Part shown: positions 8,089-17,274 of the stretch, piece by piece | Numbering within the stretch: the first letter of the stretch is position 1 | How the letters are laid out: each line of letters opens with the position of its first letter | Assembly: GCF_000758625.1 (NCBI RefSeq) | Contig: NZ_CP009283.1 | Span: 1,809,501 to 1,873,500, forward strand | Reading direction: 5' to 3' | Origin: Paenibacillus sp. FSL R7-0273 | Lineage (GTDB): Bacteria; Bacillota; Bacilli; Paenibacillales; Paenibacillaceae | DNA length: 64,000 nucleotides | Made by a program: the position numbers and the translations under genes | Notes under the pieces: generated by a model | Database searches by the model: none | What the model saw: the letters and a program-made list of their open reading frames with translations, nothing else | What the model was told of the DNA's origin: nothing

Positions 8089-9441
8089 ATGAATCAACAA
8101 AAAGGTCAACAAAGCCTGCTGACGGAGAAAAAGGAACGTTTCTCGAACAGCGGCTTCATTTTTGCAGCCATCGGCAGCTCGGTGGGTCTGGGGAATATGT
8201 GGAAGTTTCCTTATATTACAGGGGAAAACGGGGGCGCAGCCTTCTTCCTGCTCTTTATTGTCTGTCTGGTATTAATCGGTCTGCCGGTGCTGCTGGCTGA
8301 GCTGGCTATCGGACGCAGCGGACGCGGAAGCGCCGCAAGCTCATTCATCCGTGCCGGCGGCGGTAAAGGCTGGAAGGTAGCCGGAATATTGCAGGTAATC
8401 GCACCGTTTCTGATCCTTTCCTTCTATGTCATTGTTGCTGGCTGGACCCTGCAGTACGCGGTCATTTCCTTCAACGGACAGCTGTTTAGTACTACTGATT
8501 ATGCCGGGGAGTTCGGTTCCTTCGTCTCCGGGTATATGCCGATTGTATGGCAGGGTATTGCAATGCTGATCACAGCGGCTGTCGTTATTCTCGGCGTATC
8601 CGGCGGGATTGAGAAATTTAACAAAGTCCTGATTCCGGGCCTTGTTGTTCTGCTGATTGTCCTGATGATCCGTGCGGTTACACTGCCGGGCTCATCTGCA
8701 GGCGTGTCATTCTTCCTTAAACCGGACTTCTCGGTGCTGACAGCAGAATCTGCACTGGTTGCGCTGGGACATGCCTTCTTCTCGCTGTCACTCGGGATGG
8801 GGATTCTGCTGACTTACGGCTCATATGTGGACAAAAACCAGTCACTCGGCAGCGCCACACTGGCCATCGGCGCAGGTGATTTGCTCTACGCGTTCATTGC
8901 CGGCCTGATCATTTTCCCGACAACGTTCTCGTTCGGCATTGCTCCAGACCAGGGGCCTTCGCTGATCTTTGTCGCGCTGCCTGCAGCGTTCTCTGCGATG
9001 CCTTTCGGCGCCTTCTTCGGCGGACTGTTCTTCATTCTGCTGGCGATTGCCGCTCTGACCTCGGCGGTATCCCTGCTTGAAGTTCCGGTATCCTACGCTA
9101 TGGAACGCTTCCGCTGGAGCCGTCCGCGTGCGGTCTGGATTCTGTCGCTGGTCTGTTTCCTGGTCGGTGTTCCGTCCGCTATGTCGCTGGGGATGTTCCC
9201 TGAGCTTACCTTCGGGGGCAAAGCATTGTTTGACTGGATGGACTTCATTACCTCCAACATCATGCTGCCGCTTGGCGGCCTGCTGATCACTCTCTTTGCC
9301 GGATACTTCTGGAAAGGCGCGGCGGATGCAGCCGGACTTAATGCCCGCTGGTTCCGCATCTGGCTGTTCACCCTGCGTTATGTGGCTCCGGTGCTTGTCT
9401 TCCTGGTGCTGCTGCATACGTCGGGGATCATCAAATTCTAA
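8089..9441 (+). CDS. sodium:neurotransmitter symporter (NSS/SLC6) family transporter
   Basis: About 450 residues, with eleven to twelve predicted membrane helices. The N-terminal signature FIFAAIGSSVGLGNMWKFPY is the sodium and substrate-binding helix 1 of bacterial NSS transporters. GILLTYGSYV (helix 6 region) and LTSAVSLLEVPVSY (helix 8) also fit. These proteins co-transport an amino acid (for example tryptophan, tyrosine or leucine) with sodium. An earlier in-frame ATG at 8053 lies inside the promoter -10 box; the ATG at 8089 has GGGGTC upstream and begins a normal cytoplasmic tail. It stands alone, with its own promoter and terminator. The amino acid carried cannot be told. Confidence 0.9.
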   Translation: MNQQKGQQSLLTEKKERFSNSGFIFAAIGSSVGLGNMWKFPYITGENGGAAFFLLFIVCLVLIGLPVLLAELAIGRSGRGSAASSFIRAGGGKGWKVAGILQVIAPFLILSFYVIVAGWTLQYAVISFNGQLFSTTDYAGEFGSFVSGYMPIVWQGIAMLITAAVVILGVSGGIEKFNKVLIPGLVVLLIVLMIRAVTLPGSSAGVSFFLKPDFSVLTAESALVALGHAFFSLSLGMGILLTYGSYVDKNQSLGSATLAIGAGDLLYAFIAGLIIFPTTFSFGIAPDQGPSLIFVALPAAFSAMPFGAFFGGLFFILLAIAALTSAVSLLEVPVSYAMERFRWSRPRAVWILSLVCFLVGVPSAMSLGMFPELTFGGKALFDWMDFITSNIMLPLGGLLITLFAGYFWKGAADAAGLNARWFRIWLFTLRYVAPVLVFLVLLHTSGIIKF

Positions 9442-9460
9442 GCTGAGTATACGTTTGTAA

Positions 9461-9489
9461 GCCTCCGGGATATATCCCGGGGGCTTTTT
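9461..9489 (+). terminator. terminator after the symporter gene
   Basis: GCCTCCGGGA pairs with TCCCGGGGGC across a 4-nt loop, followed by five T. Confidence 0.85.
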
Positions 9490-9595
9490 GCTGTACAGTC
9501 CAGGTACCTGTTCGTTAGATTTTATTACATACTTGACAAAGTACATAGTACTTCACATACTTAATAATCAATTCAGGGCAGGCTGACCTGCTTTT

Positions 9596-9610
9596 ATGTA
9601 AGCGCTAACC
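9596..9610. promoter_or_regulatory. candidate catabolite-responsive element (cre)
   Basis: ATGTAAGCGCTAACC matches the WTGNAANCGNWNNCW cre consensus at 14 of 15 positions. It lies 28 bp upstream of the first gene of a sugar operon, where CcpA binding would repress the operon on preferred carbon sources. Inferred from consensus only. Confidence 0.55.
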
Positions 9611-9637
9611 ATACGCCAGATGCAAAGGAGCTAACCT

Positions 9638-11395
9638 ATGCTTGGACTAATCAAACGGATGAAGATTTTCCACCGGCTGGTGTTTTTTATGCTGCTGCTG
9701 ATCCTGCTGGTATGTGCCGGATTCCTGGCGGTCACGACCCTTTCTTTTAAAACCTATGATGAAATGCTATACGAGCAGGCCTCCCGCGCTATGAACCTGT
9801 CTGTCTCCGGCATTGAGAACGAGATCAGCAATATCGAGGAGCTGTCGATGAACATGGCGCTGGATTCCAGAATCCAGGAGCAGCTGGTCAGCATACAGGG
9901 GGGGATCTCCGCCTACGAGCGCACGGTCCGGACAACGGATTTCAAGAATAAAATTGCACAATACATGTTCTCCGAAGAGAGCATCGCTTCCATACGGTTC
10001 CTGAATACGAGCGGCTACGACTTTCTGGTCGGGCAGAACAGAGTGATGAATCAGGAGGAGGATGTGGACGGAATTGTCCGGACCGCACATGAACGGCAGG
10101 GTTCAGGCGTATGGATTGAACCGCAGCAGACGGAGGAGGGGCTGACGCTGGCCCGGGAGGTCCGGTCGATTTTTGAGCCGATTCTGGAGCCGCTGGGCAC
10201 GCTGATTTTTCAGATTGATTACCAGAGACTCGTTGAGCGCCACTTCCGGCCGGAAGCCGGCACAGCAACAGAGCTGTTCGTTTTATCCGGGTCACGTATG
10301 CTGTACCGTCCTGCGGCAGAGAGCCTTCAGCGCTTTGAAATTGCGGCAATCCCGCTGACCGGCAGCACAGGCTCCCTTTTGCAGCATATAAACGGTAAGC
10401 CTTATTTTCTTGCGTATAAGCAATCCCCGGCGACGGGTTGGACCTATATCAGCGTAATTCCCTATGACGAAGTGTTCCAGGAGAAAAAAGTGCTGCGAAA
10501 CGCCATTCTGCTGATTGCCGGAGCCCTCCTTATCATTGCCTGTACCATCAGCTACCTGTTCGCCAAAGGCTTCACCCGCCCGATTGACCAGCTGGCCAGA
10601 CAGATGCGCAGTGCCGAAAAGGGGGATTTCAGCGCTTCCCTGCTGGACATCCGTGCGGCCGCACAAATGGACGAGATCGGTTATCTGCACAAAAGGTTCA
10701 ACAGCATGATCCGCAATATCGAGCAGCTAATCGATGACAATTATAAGAAACAGATAGTGATCAAGGATACGGAGTACCGGGCGCTGCAGGCGCAGATCAA
10801 TCCGCATTTTCTCTACAATACGCTGAATTCGATCAATTGGATGGCCCGGATGCGAAGCGATGAGGTGATCTCAACCATGGTGGAGTCCCTCAGCCAGCTG
10901 CTCCGGGGGGCGATGGATAACAAGCGTACCATGGTGACCGTGCGCGAGGAGCTTGAGCTGATAACCAGCTATATGTATATCCAGAAGGTGCGTTACGGCA
11001 AGCGGATTGATTTCAGCACAGAGGTGGAGAGCGGGGCAATGGACAGTCTGATTCCGAAATTTGCACTGCAGCCGGTCGTTGAAAATGCGGTGTACCATGC
11101 CGTAGACCAGACAGCCGGGGTATGCCATATTACCATTCATTCCGAAACCATTAATAACGGCCGTGATCTGGTCTTTGCCGTCAGTGACGACGGGCCCGGC
11201 ATCGGCGCGGATTATCTGGAGCGTCTGCGGAGTCTGGACTATGAGGCTAAAGGGACAGGAATCGGCTTGAGGAACATCCATGAGCGGCTGCAGCTGGCTT
11301 TCGGCGGGGAATATGGCATTGGCATGGAGAGCGAGCCCGGCAAAGGAACCTGTGTGCGGATTACGATACCTAAAGGAGGCAGCGGTGATGTATAA
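9638..11395 (+). CDS. YesM-type sensor histidine kinase
   Basis: 585 residues. A membrane helix at about 14-36, an extracytoplasmic sensing region to about 283, a second helix (AILLIAGALLIIACTISYLF), a HAMP linker and a His_kinase domain with the phospho-acceptor His390 (QAQINPHFLYNTLNSI). The ATP-binding N box (VVENAVYHAV) and glycine motif (DDGPGIG) are intact. Family role: sense an extracellular sugar, or a sugar-loaded binding protein, and phosphorylate the YesN partner, whose gene overlaps this stop codon by 8 bp. Binding-protein and permease genes for a sugar importer follow, the presumed targets. A good cre-like site lies upstream. Confidence 0.92.
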   Translation: MLGLIKRMKIFHRLVFFMLLLILLVCAGFLAVTTLSFKTYDEMLYEQASRAMNLSVSGIENEISNIEELSMNMALDSRIQEQLVSIQGGISAYERTVRTTDFKNKIAQYMFSEESIASIRFLNTSGYDFLVGQNRVMNQEEDVDGIVRTAHERQGSGVWIEPQQTEEGLTLAREVRSIFEPILEPLGTLIFQIDYQRLVERHFRPEAGTATELFVLSGSRMLYRPAAESLQRFEIAAIPLTGSTGSLLQHINGKPYFLAYKQSPATGWTYISVIPYDEVFQEKKVLRNAILLIAGALLIIACTISYLFAKGFTRPIDQLARQMRSAEKGDFSASLLDIRAAAQMDEIGYLHKRFNSMIRNIEQLIDDNYKKQIVIKDTEYRALQAQINPHFLYNTLNSINWMARMRSDEVISTMVESLSQLLRGAMDNKRTMVTVREELELITSYMYIQKVRYGKRIDFSTEVESGAMDSLIPKFALQPVVENAVYHAVDQTAGVCHITIHSETINNGRDLVFAVSDDGPGIGADYLERLRSLDYEAKGTGIGLRNIHERLQLAFGGEYGIGMESEPGKGTCVRITIPKGGSGDV

Positions 11396-12956
11396 AGTAC
11401 TGCTCGTTGATGATGAGGAGCTGGTGGTGCAGGGGATTTCCAGTCTGATTCCTTGGGAGAAGAACGGGTTCCGGCTGCTTGAGCCGGCCTATAACGGAGC
11501 GGAGGCGCTGGAGCGGTTCCGCCGGGAACCGGCTGACATCGTCATTACAGATATCCGGATGCCGCTGATGAACGGACTGGACCTGATCCGGCAGCTCAGG
11601 GCAGAGTCTCCGCACACGGAGTATATTGTGTTGTCAGGTTACGGTGAATATGACTATACAAGCGAAGCGATGGCCCAGGGAGTGAAGCATTATCTGCTGA
11701 AGCCGAGCAACGAGATGAAAATTCTTGAGGTTCTCCACACCGTGGCCGCCGAGCTGAAACGCCGGTCAGAGCATGCGGAATTTGTGGAGCGTCTGCAGAA
11801 TGATTTTAAAAAGGTGCTGCCCCATGTAAAAGAACAGCTGCTGCGCGATATTGTGCTCACCGGCATGTACAACAAGCAGGACTGCGATTATTTCATGGAT
11901 CTGTTCATGATCGAGCAGCAGCTGTTCAAGCTGGTGCTGTTTGGCTTCCACGGGGAAACGGAGTATATTCATAAATTTGCGCTCAGGAATATTGCCGGGG
12001 AGGTATTCAGGGACGAGGGGGCCTATTTAACGACAGTGGTGCGGGACCAGGTGCTCCTGCTTGTAAAGGCCGTTGATTTCGGACAGCTCGCGGCAAAGGT
12101 CAAGCAGGTTCAGCGGATTTATAAAGCTTATTACAAGCTTGAATGCTCTGTAGCTGTCAGCAAAGAAGGGGGCTTCACAGCGATCCGCTCCATGTACGAT
12201 ACGGTGAGACGCTGCCTGAGCTTTGGACTGCCTTTTCAGGAGGGCTTTATTGTGACTCCGCAGGATGTGCCGGATGCCGAAAAGGAGCTTCCGGTGGATG
12301 CAGCCAATGTATCGGAACGGCTGGTGCTGGCTGTCCGCGCCGGTAATGCGGCGGAGATAAGGGACACGCTTAATGAAGCGGGGGGACTGCTGGGAAACGG
12401 TGTACATGATGCAGCGGCTGCACGGAAATTGTGCCTGGAGCTGTTTCTGGCGGTGATCCGGCAGAGTGAAGGAGGGCTGGATGAGTATGTCACCGCAATT
12501 CCGCAGCTGTATAATATGCCTTCCCTGCGCGAAGCCTTTCAGCTGCTGGAGGAAACGGCGCTGGAGCTGGCTGCACGCCATTCCGGCCGGACAGCTAAAC
12601 GGCAGAATGATCTGATCGACTCCGTGCTGCGGATCGTGCAGGATAATCTCGGCAATCCCGATTTATCGCTGAAGTGGATCGGCAGCGAGCTGCTCTATGT
12701 AAATGTGGATTATCTGGGCAAAATGTTCACCAGAAAAACAGGCAGTAAATTCTCCGGTTACCTGCTGCAGCTGCGGATGGAATCGGCCAAAAGGCTGATG
12801 GAGCAGGAGCGGGAGCTGAGGATTTATGATATTGCGGTCATGCTGGGGTATCCGGAGGACGCCCAATATTTCTCCAAGCTGTTCAAGAAATACACCGGCA
12901 TGACGCCGACGGAATATATGCGCGGCAGTGAGGGGCAGAAGCAGCTGCCTTCCTGA
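11388..12956 (+). CDS. YesN-type response regulator (REC plus AraC HTH)
   Basis: 522 residues from the ATG inside the end of the kinase gene (MYKVLLVDDEE). Receiver domain at 1-120 with the acidic pair D8/D9, phospho-acceptor Asp55 (VITDIRMP) and the conserved Lys in YLLKPS. A long middle region follows, then two AraC-type helix-turn-helix units at the C-terminus (LIDSVLRIVQDNLGNPDLSL, YDIAVMLGYPEDAQYFSKLFKKYTGMTPTEY). Frame-open sequence extends to 11280, but the receiver domain begins exactly at 11388 and GGAGG lies just upstream. It should activate the adjacent importer genes. A long palindrome overlaps its stop codon. Confidence 0.93.
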   Translation: MYKVLLVDDEELVVQGISSLIPWEKNGFRLLEPAYNGAEALERFRREPADIVITDIRMPLMNGLDLIRQLRAESPHTEYIVLSGYGEYDYTSEAMAQGVKHYLLKPSNEMKILEVLHTVAAELKRRSEHAEFVERLQNDFKKVLPHVKEQLLRDIVLTGMYNKQDCDYFMDLFMIEQQLFKLVLFGFHGETEYIHKFALRNIAGEVFRDEGAYLTTVVRDQVLLLVKAVDFGQLAAKVKQVQRIYKAYYKLECSVAVSKEGGFTAIRSMYDTVRRCLSFGLPFQEGFIVTPQDVPDAEKELPVDAANVSERLVLAVRAGNAAEIRDTLNEAGGLLGNGVHDAAAARKLCLELFLAVIRQSEGGLDEYVTAIPQLYNMPSLREAFQLLEETALELAARHSGRTAKRQNDLIDSVLRIVQDNLGNPDLSLKWIGSELLYVNVDYLGKMFTRKTGSKFSGYLLQLRMESAKRLMEQERELRIYDIAVMLGYPEDAQYFSKLFKKYTGMTPTEYMRGSEGQKQLPS

Positions 12957-12980
12957 AAGAACTCGATTTCTTTCAGGAAG
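12949..12980 (+). terminator. 13-bp perfect inverted repeat overlapping the yesN-like stop codon
   Basis: CTTCCTGAAAGAA and TTCTTTCAGGAAG pair perfectly around a 6-nt loop; the stop codon TGA is inside the left arm. Six T occur only about 9 bases later, so it could act as a leaky terminator, an RNA-stability hairpin, or an operator ahead of the binding-protein gene. Confidence 0.55.
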
Positions 12981-13114
12981 AACCTCTGTTTTTTCCATGT
13001 TGGAGAAGCGTGAAGCGGTGTATTTTAGATATAGAAACGTATTGCAGCATCCGGGCCCGGACAACACAGATACGTTCAGGTTAACAAATAACAACAATAG
13101 AGGGGCGCTAACCA

Positions 13115-14467
13115 ATGAAGAGACGTTTTTCCAGTATGATGATTGCGGCTGTTGCCGGTATTCTTGCGCTGACCGGGTGTTCAGGAGGCAACTCAAATAC
13201 GGCAGAGCCGGACGGAACCGCGCAGCCTGCCGGTCAAACGGCGAGCAGCAGTACACCGGATGCGGGCGGCGGCAATCTCCGGATCATCTGGTGGGGCAAT
13301 CAGGAGCGGCATGATTTGACGTCCAAGGTGCTCGATCTCTACTCCAAGACCAACCCGGGAACTACCTTCACACCGGAATATCAGGGCTTTGACGGGTATT
13401 TCCAAAAGCTTACGCTGCTCGCGGCCTCTAATAATATGCCTGATGTCGTTAACTTTTACGTGGGCTCAAGCGATTCGAACCAGTTCCTGGACAAAGGGCT
13501 GCTGGAGCCGATGGATCAATATGTTGAAAACGGTACCATCGATGTTGCGGATATCGGGGAAAATACATTGTCCGGCGGAAGAGGCGCTGACGGCAAGCTG
13601 TACGGGATACCGCTTGGCGTTAATGCCAGGGTGATGATCGTCGATCCGGCAGCGTATGAAAAAGCCGGCCTGACCATACCCGAGAAAGGATATGCAAACT
13701 GGGAAGCGCTGCATGAGGATCTGGGCAAGCTGAAGGAGGTTACCGGGGCTTACGGTGCAGACGATCTGTTCAACATCAATTTTACGCTTGCTTATTATGC
13801 ACGCCAGTTTGGCCAGACGATCGCAGCCGAGGAGACGGGAATCGGCTTTGACGAGAAGCTGTACACGGATTTCTTTACTTACCGGCAGGGATGGTCCAAG
13901 GAGGGGCTGATTCCCAAAATGGATGCCTCCCTGTCAGTCAAGAACCCGGAGGAATCCTTCCTGGTAAAAGGCCAGTCTGCGGTCATGGTCGCCTACACAA
14001 ACCAGTATCCGGGTATTGTCAAGGCTGCGGGCAGACCGCTGCAGATGATTCTGATGCCTGGTCCTGATTCGGATAAAGCGATGGATGTGCGGCCGGGGAT
14101 GCATTTCTCCATCTCGGTCAATTCCACCCAAAAAGAGGCGGCTGCCAAATTTATCAGCTATTTCGTCAACGATGTGGAAGCGAACAAAATCCTGAACGCC
14201 AACCGCGGCATGCCGGTCTCAAGCGCAGTGCGCGCTGCCCTGATGGAGCAATTCGAGCCTGAGATGAAGGCGGTAGCGGATTATATGGAAGTCGTAGCAG
14301 AGCATAGCGGCCCGCTTGATCCGCCTGCTCCGGCAGGAGCGACTGAAATTGATAAGCTTATGGTGGATCTGGAGCAGCAGATTATGTACGAGCAGACCTC
14401 CATTAAGGATGCCTATGCGAAGCTGACGCAGGAAGCGGCGGCGATTGTAGCCAGAAACAAGGAATAA
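13115..14467 (+). CDS. family 1 sugar ABC solute-binding lipoprotein
   Basis: 450 residues. Signal peptide with lipobox LTGC (Cys22), a serine/alanine-rich linker, then an SBP_bac_1 fold (NLRIIWWGNQERHDLTSKVLDLYSK, PDVVNFYVG, LYGIPLGVNARVMIVDPAAYEKAGL, GQSAVMVAYTNQYPG, FISYFVNDVEANKIL). The segment GIPLGVN followed by a hinge strand is typical for the CUT1 oligosaccharide class. Being lipid-anchored outside the membrane, it delivers sugar to the two permeases encoded next. The gap to the kinase/regulator pair (158 bp) may contain its own promoter under YesN control. The ligand is unknown. Confidence 0.92.
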   Translation: MKRRFSSMMIAAVAGILALTGCSGGNSNTAEPDGTAQPAGQTASSSTPDAGGGNLRIIWWGNQERHDLTSKVLDLYSKTNPGTTFTPEYQGFDGYFQKLTLLAASNNMPDVVNFYVGSSDSNQFLDKGLLEPMDQYVENGTIDVADIGENTLSGGRGADGKLYGIPLGVNARVMIVDPAAYEKAGLTIPEKGYANWEALHEDLGKLKEVTGAYGADDLFNINFTLAYYARQFGQTIAAEETGIGFDEKLYTDFFTYRQGWSKEGLIPKMDASLSVKNPEESFLVKGQSAVMVAYTNQYPGIVKAAGRPLQMILMPGPDSDKAMDVRPGMHFSISVNSTQKEAAAKFISYFVNDVEANKILNANRGMPVSSAVRAALMEQFEPEMKAVADYMEVVAEHSGPLDPPAPAGATEIDKLMVDLEQQIMYEQTSIKDAYAKLTQEAAAIVARNKE

Positions 14468-14476
14468 CATACAACA

Positions 14477-14513
14477 GCGGCCGGCTCCTGATTACGGTGA
14501 AGCAGCCGGCCGC
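14477..14513 (+). other. GC-rich stem between SBP and permease genes
   Basis: GCGGCCGGCT and AGCCGGCCGC pair perfectly (10 bp) around a 17-nt loop, with no T run. Such hairpins after the binding-protein gene commonly protect its mRNA and raise its level relative to the permeases; that role is inferred. Confidence 0.6.
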
Positions 14514-14524
14514 AGACAGGTGTG

Positions 14525-15436
14525 ATGAAGCTAATGACACAAAAGGCCGTTAAAGCAGGTTATGAGAACCGGACCGGCTATCTATTTATTTTACCGTGGA
14601 TTATAGGCTTTACCGCATTTACGCTCATACCGTTTGTGGCTTTATTCTATTTCGCCTTTACTGATTATGATCTCTTGTCATCACCCGGCTGGGTCGGGCT
14701 GGATAACTTTATCCGCATGTTCACGGTGGATGAGAAGTTCCTGACCAGCCTGAAGGTTACCTTCTTCTATGTGCTGACTGCAATCCCGCTCCGCCTCATC
14801 TTTGCTTTATTCATTGCGATGCTGCTGAACATGAAGATCAGGTTTGTCGGCTTATACCGGACGGCCTTTTACATTCCCTCCATCATCGGAGGCAGTGTAG
14901 CGGTGGCGGTCATGTGGGGCCAGCTGTTTGGCCTGAACGGGGCCGTTAACGGAATCATCGGCCTGTTCACCGGCACCAGCCCCAATACCTCATGGATTGC
15001 CAATCCTGATACGGCGCTGTGGACCCTGATCCTGATGGCGGTCTGGCAGTTCGGCTCGCCGATGATCATTTTTCTGGCCGGGCTCAAAAACATTCCCGAT
15101 TCCTATTACGAAGCAGCGGTTGTTGACGGAGCGAACGGCTTCCACCGGTTTGTCAAAATCACGCTTCCCCTGCTGACCCCGGTCATCCTGTTCAATCTGG
15201 TGATGCAGATTATCGGAGGTTTCATGACCTTTACCCAGGGGCTTATTATTACGTCAGGCGGACCGCTGGACCGGACCTTATTCTATCAGCTGTATGTATA
15301 CCGGCAGGGCTTTGAGTTTCTGGACATGGGCTATGCGGCGGCCTTATCCTGCTTCCTGCTGCTTATTGTTGCCGTACTGACCGCGCTTGTCTTTAAGTCA
15401 TCCTCCGCATGGGTACATTACGAGTCGAAAGGATAG
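14525..15436 (+). CDS. sugar ABC permease, MalF/UgpA type
   Basis: About 303 residues with six predicted membrane helices and a BPD_transp_1 domain. The N-terminal pattern NRTGYLFILPWIIGF and the EAA loop YEAAVVDGANGFHRFVKITLPLLTP, which contacts the ATPase, mark the first permease of a CUT1 system. A GTG at 14522 is followed directly by the ATG at 14525 with AGGTG just upstream; I use the ATG. It sits in the YesM-YesN-SBP operon and ends 5 bp before the partner permease. No ATPase gene lies nearby, as is usual where a shared MsmX-like ATPase serves many importers. Confidence 0.92.
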   Translation: MKLMTQKAVKAGYENRTGYLFILPWIIGFTAFTLIPFVALFYFAFTDYDLLSSPGWVGLDNFIRMFTVDEKFLTSLKVTFFYVLTAIPLRLIFALFIAMLLNMKIRFVGLYRTAFYIPSIIGGSVAVAVMWGQLFGLNGAVNGIIGLFTGTSPNTSWIANPDTALWTLILMAVWQFGSPMIIFLAGLKNIPDSYYEAAVVDGANGFHRFVKITLPLLTPVILFNLVMQIIGGFMTFTQGLIITSGGPLDRTLFYQLYVYRQGFEFLDMGYAAALSCFLLLIVAVLTALVFKSSSAWVHYESKG

Positions 15437-15441
15437 CCGCT

Positions 15442-16290
15442 ATGATGCCAAATACAAAAAAGAATGCCAGCAGGCTGACGGTACACCTGGTATGCCTCCT
15501 GATCGGGATCGTCTCGCTGTATCCGCTTGTCTGGATGGTGGCCAGCTCCCTAAAAGAAAGCTCCCAGGTGTTTGTAAGCGCGCATTCGCTGATTCCGACC
15601 AGCTGGGATTTCGGCAGCTATATCAGCGGCTGGCGCGGGTTTGCCGGGATTACCTTCGGGACCTTTTTCAAGAATACCATTATTATTGTCTGCTCAGTTG
15701 TGACAGGGACGCTTGTCTCCTGCTCCCTGATTTCTTACGGCTTCGCCAGAATACCGTTCAGGCTGAAAGGCTTCTGGTTCGCAACCGTCATGCTGACACT
15801 GCTGCTGCCGGGGCAGATTGTGCAGATTCCGCAATATATTATTTTTTATAAAATAGGCTGGGTCAATACGTTCCTGCCTTTGATTGTTCCGGCCTTTTTC
15901 GGCTCAGCGTTCTTTATCTTCCTGCTGCTGCAGTTTATCCGCACCATTCCCTATGAGCTTGATGAAGCGGCCAAAATTGACGGCTGCAGCCGGTTCGGCA
16001 TTTTCTACCGGGTTATTCTGCCGCTGATCAAGCCGGCGCTGGTCACCGCGGCCATCTTTGAATTTTACTGGGCCTGGGATAACTTCTTCGGTGCGCTGAT
16101 CTATCTGGGCAGACCTCAGCTGTACACGCTCAGTGTAGCCCTCCGGCTGTTCGCCGACCCGAGCTCCGGTACGGACTGGTCCGCGATGTTCGCGATGGCT
16201 ACCTTGTCGCTCATTCCGCCCATTCTGGTCTTCTTCATATTCCAGCGCTATATTGTTGAAGGAATCAGTACAACCGGATTAAAAGGATAA
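15442..16290 (+). CDS. sugar ABC permease, MalG/UgpE type
   Basis: About 282 residues, six membrane helices, with the EAA loop YELDEAAKIDGCSRFGIFYRVILP. It starts LVCLLIGIVSLYPLVWMVASSLK, as in second permeases of CUT1 systems, and ends in the usual EGISTTGLKG tail. The frame is open from 15409 but that ATG lies inside the upstream gene; the ATG at 15442, preceded by AAAGGA and 5 bp after the previous stop, is the better start. It pairs with the preceding permease to form the channel and is the last gene of the operon. Confidence 0.92.
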   Translation: MMPNTKKNASRLTVHLVCLLIGIVSLYPLVWMVASSLKESSQVFVSAHSLIPTSWDFGSYISGWRGFAGITFGTFFKNTIIIVCSVVTGTLVSCSLISYGFARIPFRLKGFWFATVMLTLLLPGQIVQIPQYIIFYKIGWVNTFLPLIVPAFFGSAFFIFLLLQFIRTIPYELDEAAKIDGCSRFGIFYRVILPLIKPALVTAAIFEFYWAWDNFFGALIYLGRPQLYTLSVALRLFADPSSGTDWSAMFAMATLSLIPPILVFFIFQRYIVEGISTTGLKG

Positions 16291-16316
16291 GCCCGGCTGC
16301 TCCGGCAGCACAATAA

Positions 16317-16359
16317 ACATGCGGTGCGCCGATAATAGCGTACCGCATGTTTTGCTTTT
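16317..16359. terminator. bidirectional terminator between convergent operons
   Basis: ACATGCGGT and ACCGCATGT pair, extended inside by a partial GCGC/GCG stem. T-rich sequence follows on the plus strand and A-rich sequence precedes it (AATAAACA). It separates two convergent sugar-import operons. Confidence 0.8.
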
Positions 16360-16380
16360 AACGGAGTATCCGGCAACCGG

Positions 16381-17265
16381 TTACCCCTTCACCGCACCGA
16401 TCATGACACCCTTCTCGAAATACTTCTGCACAAAAGGATATACAACCAGGATCGGCACCGTTGCTACGATAATCGTAGCGTATTTAATGGTCTCCCCGAT
16501 CATGAACTGGTCGGCAGAGCTGGCTCCGGTGGACATATTGTCGGTGGAATTGGCGATCAGAATCTCGCGGAGCACCAGCTGCAGCGGGAACAGGTCCCGG
16601 TCCTTCAGGAAAATGGATGCGTAGAACCATGCGTTCCATTTCTCTACTGCATAATAGAGAATCATAACGGCTACTACTGGCTTGGACAGCGGCAGGATAA
16701 TCCGGAACAGGATCGTCAGATGGTTGGCCCCGTCAATCTTTGCCGATTCCTCCAGGCTCTCGGGGATGGCCGAGAAGGAGGTGCGCATGATGATCAGGTT
16801 AAATGTGCTCACAGCGAATGGGACAATAGTGGCCCACAGGGAGTCGATCAGGCCGACATTTTTGACGATCAGGTAGAGTGGAATCAGTCCGCCATGAAAG
16901 AACATGGTGAAGATAATCAGGAAGGTGAACAGATTGTTCCACATCACGTTCCGTCTGGATAATACGTAGGCTGCGACCGCAGTCAGGAACAGGTTAAGCG
17001 TAACCCCGACAACGAGAATGAACAGCGTATTTCCATACCCCTTGATGATGCCGGGATTACTGAATACACTCTTATAAGCTTCAAGGCTGAAGCCCAGCGG
17101 CTTAAATAGAAAGCCCTTGTTCGCAACCAACTGCGAGGACTCACTGAAGGAAGCGAAGGTGACGTACAGCAGCGGATACAGGGTAACGATGACCAGCAGA
17201 ATGAGTGCGGTGTTGATAATCCAGTCAAAAGCTTTATTTTTCAGGCCGTTTTCGGCTTGCATCAT
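16381..17265 (-). CDS. sugar ABC permease, LplC/YtcP type
   Basis: 294 residues, six predicted helices. DWIINTALILLVIVTLYPLLYV at the start, the EAA loop SLEESAKIDGANHLTILFRIILPLS, and the tail QKYFEKGVMIGAVKG are all typical of the LplC branch, which often serves unsaturated or complex plant-polymer oligosaccharides. The start is ATG-ATG; either fits the AGGAGGAAAATATG context. Its stop faces the convergent operon. It lies 9 bp after the LplB-type partner and shares its transcript with the binding protein and the membrane AraC regulator. Confidence 0.92.
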   Translation of the reverse strand: MMQAENGLKNKAFDWIINTALILLVIVTLYPLLYVTFASFSESSQLVANKGFLFKPLGFSLEAYKSVFSNPGIIKGYGNTLFILVVGVTLNLFLTAVAAYVLSRRNVMWNNLFTFLIIFTMFFHGGLIPLYLIVKNVGLIDSLWATIVPFAVSTFNLIIMRTSFSAIPESLEESAKIDGANHLTILFRIILPLSKPVVAVMILYYAVEKWNAWFYASIFLKDRDLFPLQLVLREILIANSTDNMSTGASSADQFMIGETIKYATIIVATVPILVVYPFVQKYFEKGVMIGAVKG

Positions 17266-17274
17266 ATTTTCCTC

